From: Candidatus Acidiferrales bacterium
GTDB lineage: Bacteria > Acidobacteriota > Terriglobia > Acidiferrales > UBA7541
Assembly (NCBI GenBank): GCA_030037335.1
Contig: JASHRN010000088.1
Span: forward strand, 1 to 48,238
Direction of reading: 5' to 3'
DNA: 48,238 nt
The notes beneath the pieces were generated by a model, which had not been told where the DNA came from, searched no databases, and worked only from the letters and a program-made list of their open reading frames with translations. Made by a program: the position numbers and the translations under genes. The stretch's first letter is position 1, and every line of letters begins with the position of its first letter. This document shows, piece after piece, positions 1-9,553 of this stretch.

Positions 1-2430
1 GCCGTCGCCGTTCTCACTCTTGCTCTCGGCATCGGCGCGAACACGGCGATGTTCAGCGTGCTATACGGTTTGGTCTTGCGCTCCTTACCGTACACCGATT
101 CGTCGCAACTGGTAATGTTGTGGGATTCGAACCGCAAGACTGGGGCAACGCATATCCCTGTCATGGAAGGTTCCTATCCAATCCTGCGGGACCAGGCGAA
201 TATCTTCGCAGGGATGGCCGCATTCGGTTCGCCTCTTCCGCCCGGCCAGGGTTTCACGCTTTGGGGAACGCAGGAGCATGTGAGCATGGCTGCGGCGACA
301 TCGCAGCTTTTCCCAGTCTTGGGAGTTACTCCGATTCTCGGAAGAGCATTCTTGCCGAGCGAAGATGTGATCACGCTAAGTGGGCAAAATTGGCAGTTTG
401 CCCGCGTGGCGATTTTGAACTACGCATTTTGGAGAGAACATTATGGGGCCAGCCGCGAGGTTATTGGAAAGACACTGAATTTGAACGAATGGGGCGAGCG
501 AAGGCAATACACGATCGTCGGTGTGATGCCGGCTGGCTTTGATTTTCCTTATCCGCTCGAGCCGTACAAACCGGATGTCTGGACTAGCATGGCGACCATC
601 CAGGGCATCATGGGGGGACACGATTTGGAAGTCGTGGGGCGGCTGAAACCGGGTGTAAGTCTTGCGCAAGCGCAGGCGCAGATTCACACCATCGCAAACC
701 GCATTCGCGCGAAGTATCCAACAGACTACAAAGATGAAGATGTGGACGTGGTGCCGTTGAGCAGCGAATTGACGCGGAACGTACGCAGCATTTTGTGGAT
801 TTTGCTGACGGCGTTCGTATTCATTCTGCTCATCGGCTGCGCGAATGTGGGTAATCTCTTGCTGGTTCGCGCGGTGTCGCGTGAAAGAGAGATGGCGGTT
901 CGCGCGACGTTGGGTGCGAGCCGATGGGCGCTGATCCGGCAAATGCTCGCAGAAGGAATGCTGCTGGCGGCAGCGGGGGGCGCTCTGGGATTACTGCTCG
1001 CTTACGGAAGTTTGCGAGTGTTTGTCGCGCTGCTGCCGCAATCGATTTACATTCCGCGACTAGATTCCGTGTCGCTGGATATGCGCGTACTGGTTCTTGC
1101 GGCGGGACTTTCGCTGCTTGCCGCGGGAGTTTTCAGCGTACTACCGAGTTTGCGTCTGGCGCGACCAAACCTGAATGAAACGATGAAATCGGGCAGCGCG
1201 CGCAAATCCTCGCCGACGCGGTCAGTATTGCGCAGGACGGGCAGCGCGCTTCTGGTTGTAGAAGTGTCTCTCGCGCTGGTTTTGCTGACCGGCGCGCTGT
1301 TGATGTTGAGAAGCATGCAGAAGCTGCTCGCGGTGAACGCACAGTTTCAGCCGCAGCATTTGCTGTCCGTGGGCGTAGATTTTTCGAACCCCTATGTAGG
1401 TTCGCTCTCGGATTACGGCTCCTTGGTTCCCTTGTTCCAGCAGTTTGAGCAACGCGTAAGAGGATTGCCTGGTGTGGAATCGGTCGCTCTGGCGGATTTG
1501 TTTCCACCGCCGCGTCAACAGCACACTTTACAGCAGGTTAAAGCTGACGATGGAACCGGGCTTATTGCGGAGGGATTTCAACCTGCGGCAGTACACGTCG
1601 TCACGCAGGATTATTTCGCGATGATGAACATGAACTTGGTTCGCGGGCGATGGTTCGAAGACTCAGATGGGCTCAATTCGCTGCCAGTAGCGGTGATTAA
1701 CGAAGCGATGGCAAGGCGCTACTGGCGCAATGGCGATCCAATTGGGTTGAAGATCGAGCCATTGATGCGATTCACGGCGAAAAAGATTGCTTACACGATT
1801 GTCGGAATCGTACATGAAGCGCCGCAACTCGGGAGCGGGGAAGCACCGGAGCCGGGGACGTACCTGGACTTCTCGCAGGCGCCATGGCCTCACGTTGTCG
1901 TAGTTACGCGGACCGCAGGGATGCCGCAAGGAATGGCGGCGGCATTGCGCAGCGCGGCCCTGCAAATTGCTCCCGGGCAAACTTTTGTTGGCAAGGTGGA
2001 AACGGGTAACGCGTTGGTTTCCGAAGCGACAGCGACGCCGCGATTCACTGCGCAACTATTGACCGCATTTTCGGGCTTGGCGCTGCTGCTCGCCTTGGTC
2101 GGCATCTACGGCCTTATCTCGTACTACACATCGCGAAGAACGCATGAGATTGGAATTCGCATGGCGCTGGGTGCGCAACGGGCGGACGTGATGCGGTTAG
2201 TGCTAAAGGAGGGCATGCTGATTGTAGGCCTAGGATTAGCCATTGGAGTCATGGCGGCTGTTGCGTTCGCTCGAACTCTGCAAAGCTTGCTGTACGGCGT
2301 GGCCGCGACGGATATTGATTCATTCGCGGCATCGGTGGCGCTGTTGCTGATCGTGGCGCTGGCGGCGTGCTGGATTCCCGCGCGCAGAGCGATGAAGATT
2401 GAGCCGATGGAGGCGCTAAGGTACGAGTAG
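1..2430 (+). CDS. MacB/FtsX-type ABC transporter permease (ADOP-like), N-terminus cut by window edge
   Basis: The frame is open from base 1 and begins with residues AVAVLTLALGIGANTAMFSV, the usual first membrane segment of this family, so the Met at 49 is internal and the true start lies upstream. The order seen is membrane segment, periplasmic MacB_PCD-like domain (up to about residue 240), an FtsX block (about 265-390, with the RAVSREREMAVRATLGAS coupling region), then a second periplasmic domain and a second FtsX block near the C-terminus (ISYYTSRRTHEIGIRMALGA). That tandem architecture is the one called ADOP in acidobacteria, where the permease often stands without its own ATPase. It sits in the inner membrane. 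The substrate is unknown; family members are linked to efflux of macrolides, peptides or lipoproteins. No ATPase gene is in view, though one could lie upstream. Confidence 0.93.
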   Translation, partial: AVAVLTLALGIGANTAMFSVLYGLVLRSLPYTDSSQLVMLWDSNRKTGATHIPVMEGSYPILRDQANIFAGMAAFGSPLPPGQGFTLWGTQEHVSMAAATSQLFPVLGVTPILGRAFLPSEDVITLSGQNWQFARVAILNYAFWREHYGASREVIGKTLNLNEWGERRQYTIVGVMPAGFDFPYPLEPYKPDVWTSMATIQGIMGGHDLEVVGRLKPGVSLAQAQAQIHTIANRIRAKYPTDYKDEDVDVVPLSSELTRNVRSILWILLTAFVFILLIGCANVGNLLLVRAVSREREMAVRATLGASRWALIRQMLAEGMLLAAAGGALGLLLAYGSLRVFVALLPQSIYIPRLDSVSLDMRVLVLAAGLSLLAAGVFSVLPSLRLARPNLNETMKSGSARKSSPTRSVLRRTGSALLVVEVSLALVLLTGALLMLRSMQKLLAVNAQFQPQHLLSVGVDFSNPYVGSLSDYGSLVPLFQQFEQRVRGLPGVESVALADLFPPPRQQHTLQQVKADDGTGLIAEGFQPAAVHVVTQDYFAMMNMNLVRGRWFEDSDGLNSLPVAVINEAMARRYWRNGDPIGLKIEPLMRFTAKKIAYTIVGIVHEAPQLGSGEAPEPGTYLDFSQAPWPHVVVVTRTAGMPQGMAAALRSAALQIAPGQTFVGKVETGNALVSEATATPRFTAQLLTAFSGLALLLALVGIYGLISYYTSRRTHEIGIRMALGAQRADVMRLVLKEGMLIVGLGLAIGVMAAVAFARTLQSLLYGVAATDIDSFAASVALLLIVALAACWIPARRAMKIEPMEALRYE

Positions 2431-2571
2431 TTGACAAGCGATAGTTGAATGTAGAGGGTTGAAAAGAAAAAGGCCAGTGAGAAACGTAGCCAATTAATTG
2501 TGAATTTTGACGCTCGCGGTGATTTTTTCGCACTTCACTGATTCCGCGCAAACTCAAAGCACCTCGCCTGT

Positions 2572-2577
2572 TATAAT
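2572..2577 (+). promoter_or_regulatory. Putative extended -10 element upstream of the GAF/SpoIIE phosphatase gene
   Basis: A perfect TATAAT hexamer preceded by TG one base upstream (T69 G70 N71 of the 2.5 kb block) fits an extended -10 site. No good -35 hexamer lies 16-18 bases upstream. It would give a leader of about 65 nt before the start codon at 2650. The assignment rests on pattern matching only. Confidence 0.4.
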
Positions 2578-2649
2578 GGGTCTTTCACCGTGCCATCCGG
2601 CGCAAACAACTGAGTCGCGGTGTGCGAAATTCACATCAAATAAGAGAAT

Positions 2650-4401
2650 ATGGATCCAACGAAACCAATTTCTGTCTCTGAACTGCCCGCTGAAGTTCTG
2701 TCGAAGATGGCGGAGATCGGCGAAACGATCAACGCCTCGCTCGATTTGGACGAAGTGTTGTCGCACGCCGCCGCGCAGATCAAGAGCCTGATCGATTACG
2801 AAGTTTTTGCCGTCGCGCTAGTGGACGAAAATTCGCGCGAGCTGATTTTTCGCTTTGCCATCGGCCATCGCCATGAAGTCGTCGAAAACTGGCGCATTCC
2901 GGTGGGGCAGGGAATCATCGGCACAGCGGCGGCGACCGGCCGTCCAGTGCGCGTAGGCGACGTGCGCCAGGATTCGCGTTATCTGAACGCGCTCGATTCG
3001 GTGCAGTCGGAACTGGCCGTGCCGCTTCTGCTTCAAGGCCGCGTCGTCGGCGTGCTGGACATCGAAAGCTCGCAGCGCGATTACTTCACCCGCGACCAGC
3101 AAAACATTCTGGCGATGTTGGCTACGCGAATTGCCAGCGCCATCGAAAACGCGCGGCTGTTCGAGCGTGCCAAGCATCAGGCGGACACGCTGCTCTTGCT
3201 CAACGAAGTGGCGCGTGAAACAAATACCTTGCTCGACGTGGAAGGAGTTTTGCGCCGCGCCGCGGAAATGGTGAAGCGCGTCATCGATTATCAGATTTTC
3301 GCCATTCTGCTTTATGACGAGCAGGCGCGAGTCTTTCGCCACAAAATAAACGTAAAATTCGGGCAGCGCATTCAGGAGCGCTCGGTGGTCGCGCCGCATG
3401 AGGGAATTGTCGGAGCAGCGGCGACGTTGCGCCGCCCCGTCGTTGTCCCCGACGTTTCCTTTGATCCGCGCTACATTTCGTTGAATGCGGAAACGCGCTC
3501 AGAACTGGCGATTCCGCTGCTGTACAAAAATCGCGTCATCGGCGTGATGGACATCGAGAGCCCTCAACTGAATTATTTCACTCCTGACCACGTGCAGGCG
3601 CTCTCGATTCTCGGCGCACATCTGGCGGTGTCCATCGAAAACGCGCGCCTCTACGAACAAGTGGCGAAAGATGAAGCGCGCATGGAGCGCGATCTGACGT
3701 CCGCGCGGCGCTTGCAATCCGCGCTTCTTCCTCCGGTTCCTGGAAAAGAATATGGACTGGACATCGCCGCGCGCGTGGTTTCTTCCCGCGAGCTCTGCGG
3801 GGATTTGTACGATTTTCTGTCGCACAATTCCGGCGAGCTGGACATTGCGCTGGGCGATGTAAGCGGGAAGGGCAGTGCGGCCGCGCTTTATGGCGCCGCG
3901 GGTGTTGGAATTCTGCGCAGTCTTTCGCCTCAGCGAATGTCTCCCGCGAAAGTCCTGCAGAAGTTGAATCAAGTGATCTGCGAGCGTCGCATTGAGGGTC
4001 GGTTCATGACCATGTGCTTTATGTCATGGAATCCGGCGGACCGCGTGCTGCGCATCGCAAATGCCGGACAGGAGCAGCCGCTGATTTTTCAAGGCGGCAA
4101 GTGCGAGAAAATTCCGCTGGTGGGTTTTCCTGTGGGCATGTTCGATGACTCTACCTACGATGAAATGCGCTTTGTGCTCTCGCCGGGAGACGCGCTGGTG
4201 CTCTATTCCGATGGAGTTACGGATGTGCAGGACGCTGCGGGCCAGTTTTATGGCTGGCAGCGCTTGCGCGATAAAATTTCGGAACATGGGGATTCATCCG
4301 CGGCGGAACTTGCAGATTTTCTGCTCGCAGACGTGGACGAATTTTCCGGCGGCGCGCATCCGTTCGATGACCGCACACTTGTCGTCCTAAAAGTGATATA
4401 A
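2650..4401 (+). CDS. GAF-GAF-SpoIIE (PP2C-type) serine phosphatase
   Basis: This is a 583-residue cytoplasmic regulator. Two tandem GAF sensor domains (about residues 30-175 and 205-345) share the pattern of an SELAVPLL or SELAIPLL strand followed by VGVLDIES or IGVMDIES. A short coiled linker (about 340-370, EARMERDLTSARRLQSALLP) leads into a SpoIIE/RsbU-like phosphatase domain (about 375-583). The metal-binding region is visible as ALGDVSGKGSAAALYGA and later LYSDGVTDVQDAAG. Family knowledge: such proteins dephosphorylate anti-anti-sigma factors (STAS proteins) in partner-switching stress cascades, with GAF domains sensing small ligands or redox state. No anti-sigma or STAS gene is adjacent, so the target is unknown. 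No transmembrane segment is seen. The start is the first ATG, with a weak AAGAGA upstream. Confidence 0.93.
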   Translation: MDPTKPISVSELPAEVLSKMAEIGETINASLDLDEVLSHAAAQIKSLIDYEVFAVALVDENSRELIFRFAIGHRHEVVENWRIPVGQGIIGTAAATGRPVRVGDVRQDSRYLNALDSVQSELAVPLLLQGRVVGVLDIESSQRDYFTRDQQNILAMLATRIASAIENARLFERAKHQADTLLLLNEVARETNTLLDVEGVLRRAAEMVKRVIDYQIFAILLYDEQARVFRHKINVKFGQRIQERSVVAPHEGIVGAAATLRRPVVVPDVSFDPRYISLNAETRSELAIPLLYKNRVIGVMDIESPQLNYFTPDHVQALSILGAHLAVSIENARLYEQVAKDEARMERDLTSARRLQSALLPPVPGKEYGLDIAARVVSSRELCGDLYDFLSHNSGELDIALGDVSGKGSAAALYGAAGVGILRSLSPQRMSPAKVLQKLNQVICERRIEGRFMTMCFMSWNPADRVLRIANAGQEQPLIFQGGKCEKIPLVGFPVGMFDDSTYDEMRFVLSPGDALVLYSDGVTDVQDAAGQFYGWQRLRDKISEHGDSSAAELADFLLADVDEFSGGAHPFDDRTLVVLKVI

Positions 4402-4412
4402 AACTCATCCGG

Positions 4413-5711
4413 ATGACGGCTCACATTTCCCGCAAAATCGAAGACCCTGCCACTTACACGCCCGGTTTTTCCTATCGTCACGGCGCGTTGGTCTGCGAAT
4501 CTGTGTCGCTCGACGCAATCGCTTCGCGCTCGGGAACTCCAGCATATGTCTACAGCCGCGCGGCCTTCACCTCAGCATATCGCACATTGGACCGCGCCTT
4601 TGGCAGCTTGCCGCACCGAATTTACTACGCCGTGAAGGCCAATTCGAATCTGGCTGTGCTGAAAGCCTTTGCGCGTCTCGGCAGCAGCTTCGATATAGTT
4701 TCCGGCGGCGAGCTTTTCCGGCTTCGGAAAGTCGGCGTTCGCGGCGAACGCATCATTTTTTCGGGCGTGGGCAAAACACGCGAAGAGATTCGCGAAGCAC
4801 TGCGCGCGCACATTTTGCTTTTCAACGTGGAGTCAGAAGCGGAACTGGATACTTTGGCGAGTGAAGCCTCGAAGGACGGACGGGCCGCGCCGGCTTCGAT
4901 TCGCGTGAATCCGGATATCCGAGCCGGTGGACATCCGCATATCGCGACGGGCCATCACCGTCACAAATTTGGAATTGACTGGACCGAAGCGCGGCGGCTC
5001 TATCTACGGCACAAAAATTCGCTGTGGATCGGGTGGCGCGGAATCAGCAGCCACATTGGTTCGCAGATCACCAGCGCCGAGCCTTTCCGCCGCACGGCGT
5101 CACGGTTGGCCAGATATTTTGTGGAATTGCGCCGAGAAGGAATCGCGCTGCGCTCGCTCGACCTCGGCGGCGGCATTGGCATTCGTTACACGAACGAGCG
5201 GCCGCTGGCGTTTGCGGAATACGCAAAAGCGCTTCCTCGCGCGCTGACGGTGCTCGCAAAAAATGGCACCGAGATTTTCATTGAGCCGGGCCGCTCTCTT
5301 GTCGGAAACGCGGGCGTGCTGTTAACGCGCGTGCTGTACACGAAGCGCAGCCGTGGAAAAACTTTCGTCATCGTGGACGCAGCGATGAACGACTTGATCC
5401 GCCCCGCGCTCTACGGCGCCACTCACTGCATCACGCCAGTGAAGCGGCGGTCCAATGCGGGTACTGAGCGCGTCGACGTTGTAGGGCCGGTATGCGAGTC
5501 TGGCGATTTCTTTGTGCACGATTGGCCCATGGCGCAAGTCGAAGCGGGAGATTTGCTCGCGATTTGGAGCGCAGGCGCGTACGGATTCGTTGAATCGTCA
5601 AACTACAATTCGCGGACGCGCGCCGCGGAAGTGCTGGTCGAAGGCGCAAAGTTCCGCGTCGTGAAACGCCGCGAAACGCACGCAGACCTGATTCGCGGCG
5701 AACGCACCTAG
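4413..5711 (+). CDS. lysA: Diaminopimelate decarboxylase
   Basis: The 432-residue protein would convert meso-diaminopimelate to L-lysine, the last step of lysine synthesis, using PLP. Family marks are present: YAVKANSN with the Schiff-base lysine, the SGGELFRL strand, HKFGID, the glycine-rich GGGIGI phosphate-binding loop, EPGRSLVGNAG, and CESGD, whose cysteine completes the active site from the second subunit. The length fits LysA (about 415-430). It starts 11 bp after the phosphatase gene and may be cotranscribed with it, though no functional link is evident. An ornithine/arginine decarboxylase of the same fold is the main alternative; the overall motif set favours LysA. Confidence 0.93.
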   Translation: MTAHISRKIEDPATYTPGFSYRHGALVCESVSLDAIASRSGTPAYVYSRAAFTSAYRTLDRAFGSLPHRIYYAVKANSNLAVLKAFARLGSSFDIVSGGELFRLRKVGVRGERIIFSGVGKTREEIREALRAHILLFNVESEAELDTLASEASKDGRAAPASIRVNPDIRAGGHPHIATGHHRHKFGIDWTEARRLYLRHKNSLWIGWRGISSHIGSQITSAEPFRRTASRLARYFVELRREGIALRSLDLGGGIGIRYTNERPLAFAEYAKALPRALTVLAKNGTEIFIEPGRSLVGNAGVLLTRVLYTKRSRGKTFVIVDAAMNDLIRPALYGATHCITPVKRRSNAGTERVDVVGPVCESGDFFVHDWPMAQVEAGDLLAIWSAGAYGFVESSNYNSRTRAAEVLVEGAKFRVVKRRETHADLIRGERT

Positions 5712-5744
5712 GCGGGCATACGTGCCTACGGCGTTTGCTGCGCC

Positions 5745-6767
5745 CTATCTGCCGGGATGCAGGAAGCTGTCGACGGCGCCAATGAATAAATCCGGCTGGT
5801 CGACGAAGGTCATGTGCCCGCTTTTCGGCAGAATCACCAAACGCGACCCGGCGATTTTGGCGTGCATTTCGCGCGAAAGCGATGGATCGCATTCATCATG
5901 ATCGCCGGCGATGATGAGCGTCGGCACGTGAATCGAAGGCAGCCGGTCAACGTACTCCACCGATTTCAGGTTCCCATCGATCACGAATTCTCCATCTGAA
6001 CCCCACATTTCACGGTAAAGCGTCCACGCCGTGTTCCCCTGCGCGATGGGATCGTAATTCGGATCGGGATGGTTCTGATAAATGTACGGAAAATATCCCT
6101 CGCCCCACGCCGCGATCATGTAAGCGTCCGTGTAGCGATTCTGCTGGTAGGGAAGCCCGTGGCCGAAGAGCCCCTGCTTTTCCATCGCATCAATTTTCGC
6201 GCGAAGCTCCGGCGACATCTTCTCCTTCATACGCACGAACACTTCATTCATCTGCTTTGTGCTCGGAAACGTGCTGCAAAGAATCAGGTGCATCAGGTTC
6301 TGCTGATATTTGAGCGCGTACGCTTGCGCGAGCACGCCTCCGTACGAGTGCCCGAGCAGCGTAATTTTGCCCAGGTTCAGCGCGGTGCGCACATCCTCCA
6401 CATCTTCAACCATGTTTTCGACGGTGTAGCCGGAGGGATCGGAAAGTTGCTGCGAACGGCCCGACCCGCGCTCATCAATAAAAACAAGTTCGTTGTGACG
6501 TGCGAGCGGCAGCAAATACGGAAGAAAATAATCGTGCGAAGCGCCCGGCCCGCCATGCACAATAAAAAGCGGTGCGCCCCGTCCAATCATCATGTAATAA
6601 ATCATCACGCCGTGCGCGTCCACGAAGCCCTCATGCATCGGATAAACGTTGGAGCTGTTTGCTGCGTAATGCGCAGCGCGGCGAACGCGATGCTGTCCGT
6701 AGGCAAAAGACATAGCAACCGCAAGGACAAAAAGAAGGATCGTGCTCCCCAGAAGCTTCATCTTCAT
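5745..6767 (-). CDS. Exported alpha/beta hydrolase, proline iminopeptidase-like
   Basis: The 340-residue protein begins with a signal peptide (MKMKLLGSTILLFVLAVAMS, cleavage likely near AYGQ), so it should act outside the cytoplasm. The hydrolase core shows the oxyanion HGGPGASHDYF motif of proline iminopeptidases (family S33), the nucleophile elbow GHSYGG, an acid in GDHDECDP and the catalytic histidine in SGHMTF. A strong AGGAGG lies 7 bases before the ATG and fixes the start. Classical iminopeptidases are cytoplasmic, so the signal peptide suggests a periplasmic peptidase or esterase. Exact substrate cannot be read from sequence. It lies convergent to lysA. Confidence 0.85.
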   Translation of the reverse strand: MKMKLLGSTILLFVLAVAMSFAYGQHRVRRAAHYAANSSNVYPMHEGFVDAHGVMIYYMMIGRGAPLFIVHGGPGASHDYFLPYLLPLARHNELVFIDERGSGRSQQLSDPSGYTVENMVEDVEDVRTALNLGKITLLGHSYGGVLAQAYALKYQQNLMHLILCSTFPSTKQMNEVFVRMKEKMSPELRAKIDAMEKQGLFGHGLPYQQNRYTDAYMIAAWGEGYFPYIYQNHPDPNYDPIAQGNTAWTLYREMWGSDGEFVIDGNLKSVEYVDRLPSIHVPTLIIAGDHDECDPSLSREMHAKIAGSRLVILPKSGHMTFVDQPDLFIGAVDSFLHPGR

Positions 6768-6846
6768 TGGCTGGCCTCCTGAAATGTCACAGAAAGTTCA
6801 TTCCGAGCAGCACAAGCTGTCCATCCGCATACGCTGAACGCAACCG

Positions 6847-7707
6847 CTAACGCTGGCCCCAGCGCAGCTTGTTGCGCAGAACTTTGTAGTATGTCTGTTC
6901 TTGGGGGCGCACAAGATTCACGCGATAGGGCGATTTGGAAATGGTGATGCGGTCGCCGCGCTTGAGCTCGTATCCGATCTGACCGTCAAGCGTCAAGTAG
7001 GCCTGCTCGTCGAGCGCGCTGAAATCCAGTTCGAGCTGCACGCTATCCGGCAGCACGAGCGGCCGATTCGTAAGCATGTGCGGGCAAATTGGCGTGAGCA
7101 CGAAAGCTTGCAGTACGGGATAAAGAATCGGCCCGCCTGCGGCAAGAGAATACGCCGTCGAACCTGTCGGCGTTGAGACAATGAGGCCGTCGGCGCGATA
7201 GCGCCCCAGGAAATGCGCGTTTACGGAAAGATCGAAATCGAGAATGCGCGAGAGTGCAGCCTTCGTCACCACAGCATCGTTGAGCGCCTGCTGCCGCTGA
7301 ATCACCTGGCCGTTGCGAATCAGTTCCGCCTTGAGCATCATCCGCGGGCTCAACCGGTGTTTTCCGGCGAGCACCTGCTCGAGCAGCGGAAACGCCTCAT
7401 CGAGCGTGACGCTGGTCATGAATCCCATGCCGCCGAGATTCACCGCCAGAATCGGCACTTCGCATTCCGTGAACTGCCGCGCTGCCCCGAGCAGCGTGCC
7501 GTCGCCGCCGAGAACGATAAGCATGTCCATTTTTGCGGACATCTCCGCGACGCTTGTTTCTTTCTCTGCAGGACGGAAGCACGATGCGCCCGTTTTGTCG
7601 AAAAGCACATCCACGCCGCCCTCCCGTAGCCACTGCGCGATGCGCGGAACCACGGCGCAGATTTCTTCTTTGTCAGGCTTGCAGCAAATTCCGGCGGCTT
7701 TGATCAT
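6847..7707 (-). CDS. nadK: NAD kinase
   Basis: The 286-residue protein would phosphorylate NAD to NADP. It contains the diagnostic GGDGTLLGAAR motif, the NLGGMGFMTSV segment, and the STPTGSTAYSLAAGGPIL signature that lines the nucleotide site. Length matches bacterial NadK (about 290). It starts 7 bp after tlyA on the same strand. The order prenyl synthase - tlyA - nadK is a conserved bacterial arrangement, often with dxs and recN, neither of which is present here. Confidence 0.95.
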   Translation of the reverse strand: MIKAAGICCKPDKEEICAVVPRIAQWLREGGVDVLFDKTGASCFRPAEKETSVAEMSAKMDMLIVLGGDGTLLGAARQFTECEVPILAVNLGGMGFMTSVTLDEAFPLLEQVLAGKHRLSPRMMLKAELIRNGQVIQRQQALNDAVVTKAALSRILDFDLSVNAHFLGRYRADGLIVSTPTGSTAYSLAAGGPILYPVLQAFVLTPICPHMLTNRPLVLPDSVQLELDFSALDEQAYLTLDGQIGYELKRGDRITISKSPYRVNLVRPQEQTYYKVLRNKLRWGQR

Positions 7708-7714
7708 GGTTGCA

Positions 7715-8485
7715 TCACGGCTCGCGAGTTGCGGAGGATTGTATCGAATCGCAGTGGCGCGCGTGGAGAAAATATTCCTGATTGCCTTCCGCGCCAGTGA
7801 CGTGGCTCGGCTGAACGCTCAGAATCGTAAGTCCGCATTTTTCCGCCGCAGCGCGCACGCTCGTGATGGCGCGTTCATGCAATTCCGCATCGCGAACGAT
7901 TCCACCTTTCCTCACGAGCTTCTTTTCCAGTTCGAATTGCGGTTTGATGAGGATCAGAAATTCTGCGCCGGCCTGCGCGATCGCCGCGACCGCCGGTAAA
8001 ATCTTCGTCACAGAAATAAAGGAAACATCTGCCGTGACAACCGCCACCGGCTCGCCGACATCAGCGGGCTTGAGAAATCGCGCATTCTTCTTGATTGTGC
8101 GCACACGCTCATCTCGCTGCAGCTTCCAATCAAGCTGCGCAATGTTCACATCAACCGCGTAAACGCACCTCGCACCGTGCTGAAGCAAGCAATCCGTAAA
8201 TCCGCCATTCGACGAGCCAACATCGAGGCAAACCCTGCCGCGCACATCCACAGAAAAATCCGCAAGCGCGCCTTCGAGCTTCGCGCCCGCACGGCTCGCG
8301 TACTTGGAATCAGCTCCGCTGATTTCGATTTGCGAGTCAACCGCCACGCTCTCGCCTGCTTTACGCGCGTTTTGGCCATTGACGCGTACTTGCCCTGCGA
8401 GAATCATCGCTTGCGCACGTTGGCGCGAAGGCGCAAGTCCGCGTTCAACCAGCAGCACGTCGATTCTGCACGTTTTCGTGCGCAT
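7715..8485 (-). CDS. tlyA: TlyA-family rRNA 2'-O-methyltransferase (hemolysin-A-like)
   Basis: The 256-residue protein has an N-terminal S4 RNA-binding domain (about 1-60, RIDVLLVERGLAPSRQRA) followed by an FtsJ-like SAM methyltransferase fold. YASRAGAKLEGAL and CLDVGSSNGGFTDCLL form the SAM site, and ADVSFISVTKILP is a conserved TlyA segment. Characterised TlyA proteins methylate the ribose of specific cytidines in 16S and/or 23S rRNA. The historical label hemolysin is not supported by any toxin feature. It is followed directly by nadK. No clear ribosome-binding site is visible; the ATG at 8485 opens directly into the S4 domain. Confidence 0.92.
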   Translation of the reverse strand: MRTKTCRIDVLLVERGLAPSRQRAQAMILAGQVRVNGQNARKAGESVAVDSQIEISGADSKYASRAGAKLEGALADFSVDVRGRVCLDVGSSNGGFTDCLLQHGARCVYAVDVNIAQLDWKLQRDERVRTIKKNARFLKPADVGEPVAVVTADVSFISVTKILPAVAAIAQAGAEFLILIKPQFELEKKLVRKGGIVRDAELHERAITSVRAAAEKCGLTILSVQPSHVTGAEGNQEYFLHARHCDSIQSSATREP

Positions 8486-8625
8486 GGGAAATTATCAGGA
8501 AGAATCCTCGGCCGCCCAGCGGCGGCAGAATAGCTGTCGAGTCGAGTAAGAAAATAACTTGTGCAACAGCGGGGGCGGTCATTGGCATCTACCGCCAATT
8601 CAAAACGAAAATCAGCTCGGTCAGA

Positions 8626-9507
8626 TCACGCGCGCCGCGAAAGCAAATAATTTGCCAGTTCGCGCAGCCGCGCCCCGCGATCACCGTAGCAATCCAGTTC
8701 ACGATGCGCGCGCTGGCTCAGTTCCTGCGCGAATGTGCGCGATTTCTCGATTCCAAAAACGGCTGGATACGTCGCCTTTTTCTGCACCTGATCTTTCCCG
8801 GCAGTTTTTCCTAACGCCACAGACGATTCTTCCACGTCCAGAAGATCATCAATCACCTGAAACGCCCAGCCAACCGCCTCACCAAATCGCCCCAGCCGCG
8901 CCACATCTTCATCATGTGCACCGCCTGCAATCGCGCCCGCTACAACCGAAGCGCGAATCAGCGCCGCGGTCTTCGACCGATGAATGTATTCGAGCGCCGC
9001 GCCGTCGACTTGCTTGCCCTCCGCTTCCACGTCCGCCACCTGTCCGCCGACCATTCCATTCACCGTCCCCGCAGCATGGCCAATTTCCGAAATGATGCGC
9101 ACGCGCCGCTCGGCCGCGATGTTCGCATTTGATAGCGTCTCGAACGCCAGCGTCAGCAGCCCATCTCCGGCAAGGATCGCCATCGCCACGCCGAATTTCT
9201 TGTGGCACGTCGGTTTTCCGCGCCGCAGATCGTCATTGTCCAGAGCCGGCAAATCATCGTGAATCAATGAATAGGTGTGGATGAATTCCAGCGCGCATCC
9301 AGCCGTCGCCGCCGCGTCGACGTGCTGCGAAAAAACGCGCGCGGATTCGTAGCAAAGAATCGGCCGGACGCGCTTGCCCCCGGCAAAAACGCTGTAACGC
9401 ATCGCCTGGTGAATTGTGCTGGGTCGCGTCGATTCAGCGGGCAGCAGCTTTTCGAGCGCGGATTCGATGACAGACTGGTCTTCTGCAAAAAACGAAGGCT
9501 GGCTCAT
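8626..9507 (-). CDS. ispA: Polyprenyl (farnesyl/geranylgeranyl) diphosphate synthase
   Basis: The 293-residue protein is a trans-isoprenyl diphosphate synthase. It condenses isopentenyl diphosphate with allylic diphosphates to supply quinone, undecaprenol and hopanoid precursors. The first aspartate-rich motif is LIHDDLPALDNDD, followed by the basic RRGKPTCHKKFG segment, and the second is FQVIDDLLDVEES. GGKRVRPILCY near residue 50 binds diphosphate. Its size and placement beside xseB match IspA, but product chain length cannot be settled by eye. It lies 46 bp after xseB; dxs, commonly next, is missing from this cluster. Confidence 0.93.
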   Translation of the reverse strand: MSQPSFFAEDQSVIESALEKLLPAESTRPSTIHQAMRYSVFAGGKRVRPILCYESARVFSQHVDAAATAGCALEFIHTYSLIHDDLPALDNDDLRRGKPTCHKKFGVAMAILAGDGLLTLAFETLSNANIAAERRVRIISEIGHAAGTVNGMVGGQVADVEAEGKQVDGAALEYIHRSKTAALIRASVVAGAIAGGAHDEDVARLGRFGEAVGWAFQVIDDLLDVEESSVALGKTAGKDQVQKKATYPAVFGIEKSRTFAQELSQRAHRELDCYGDRGARLRELANYLLSRRA

Positions 9508-9553
9508 GGAATGTTTTTGAAATATCGCAGCGTCCGCAAATAATTCGCAAAAT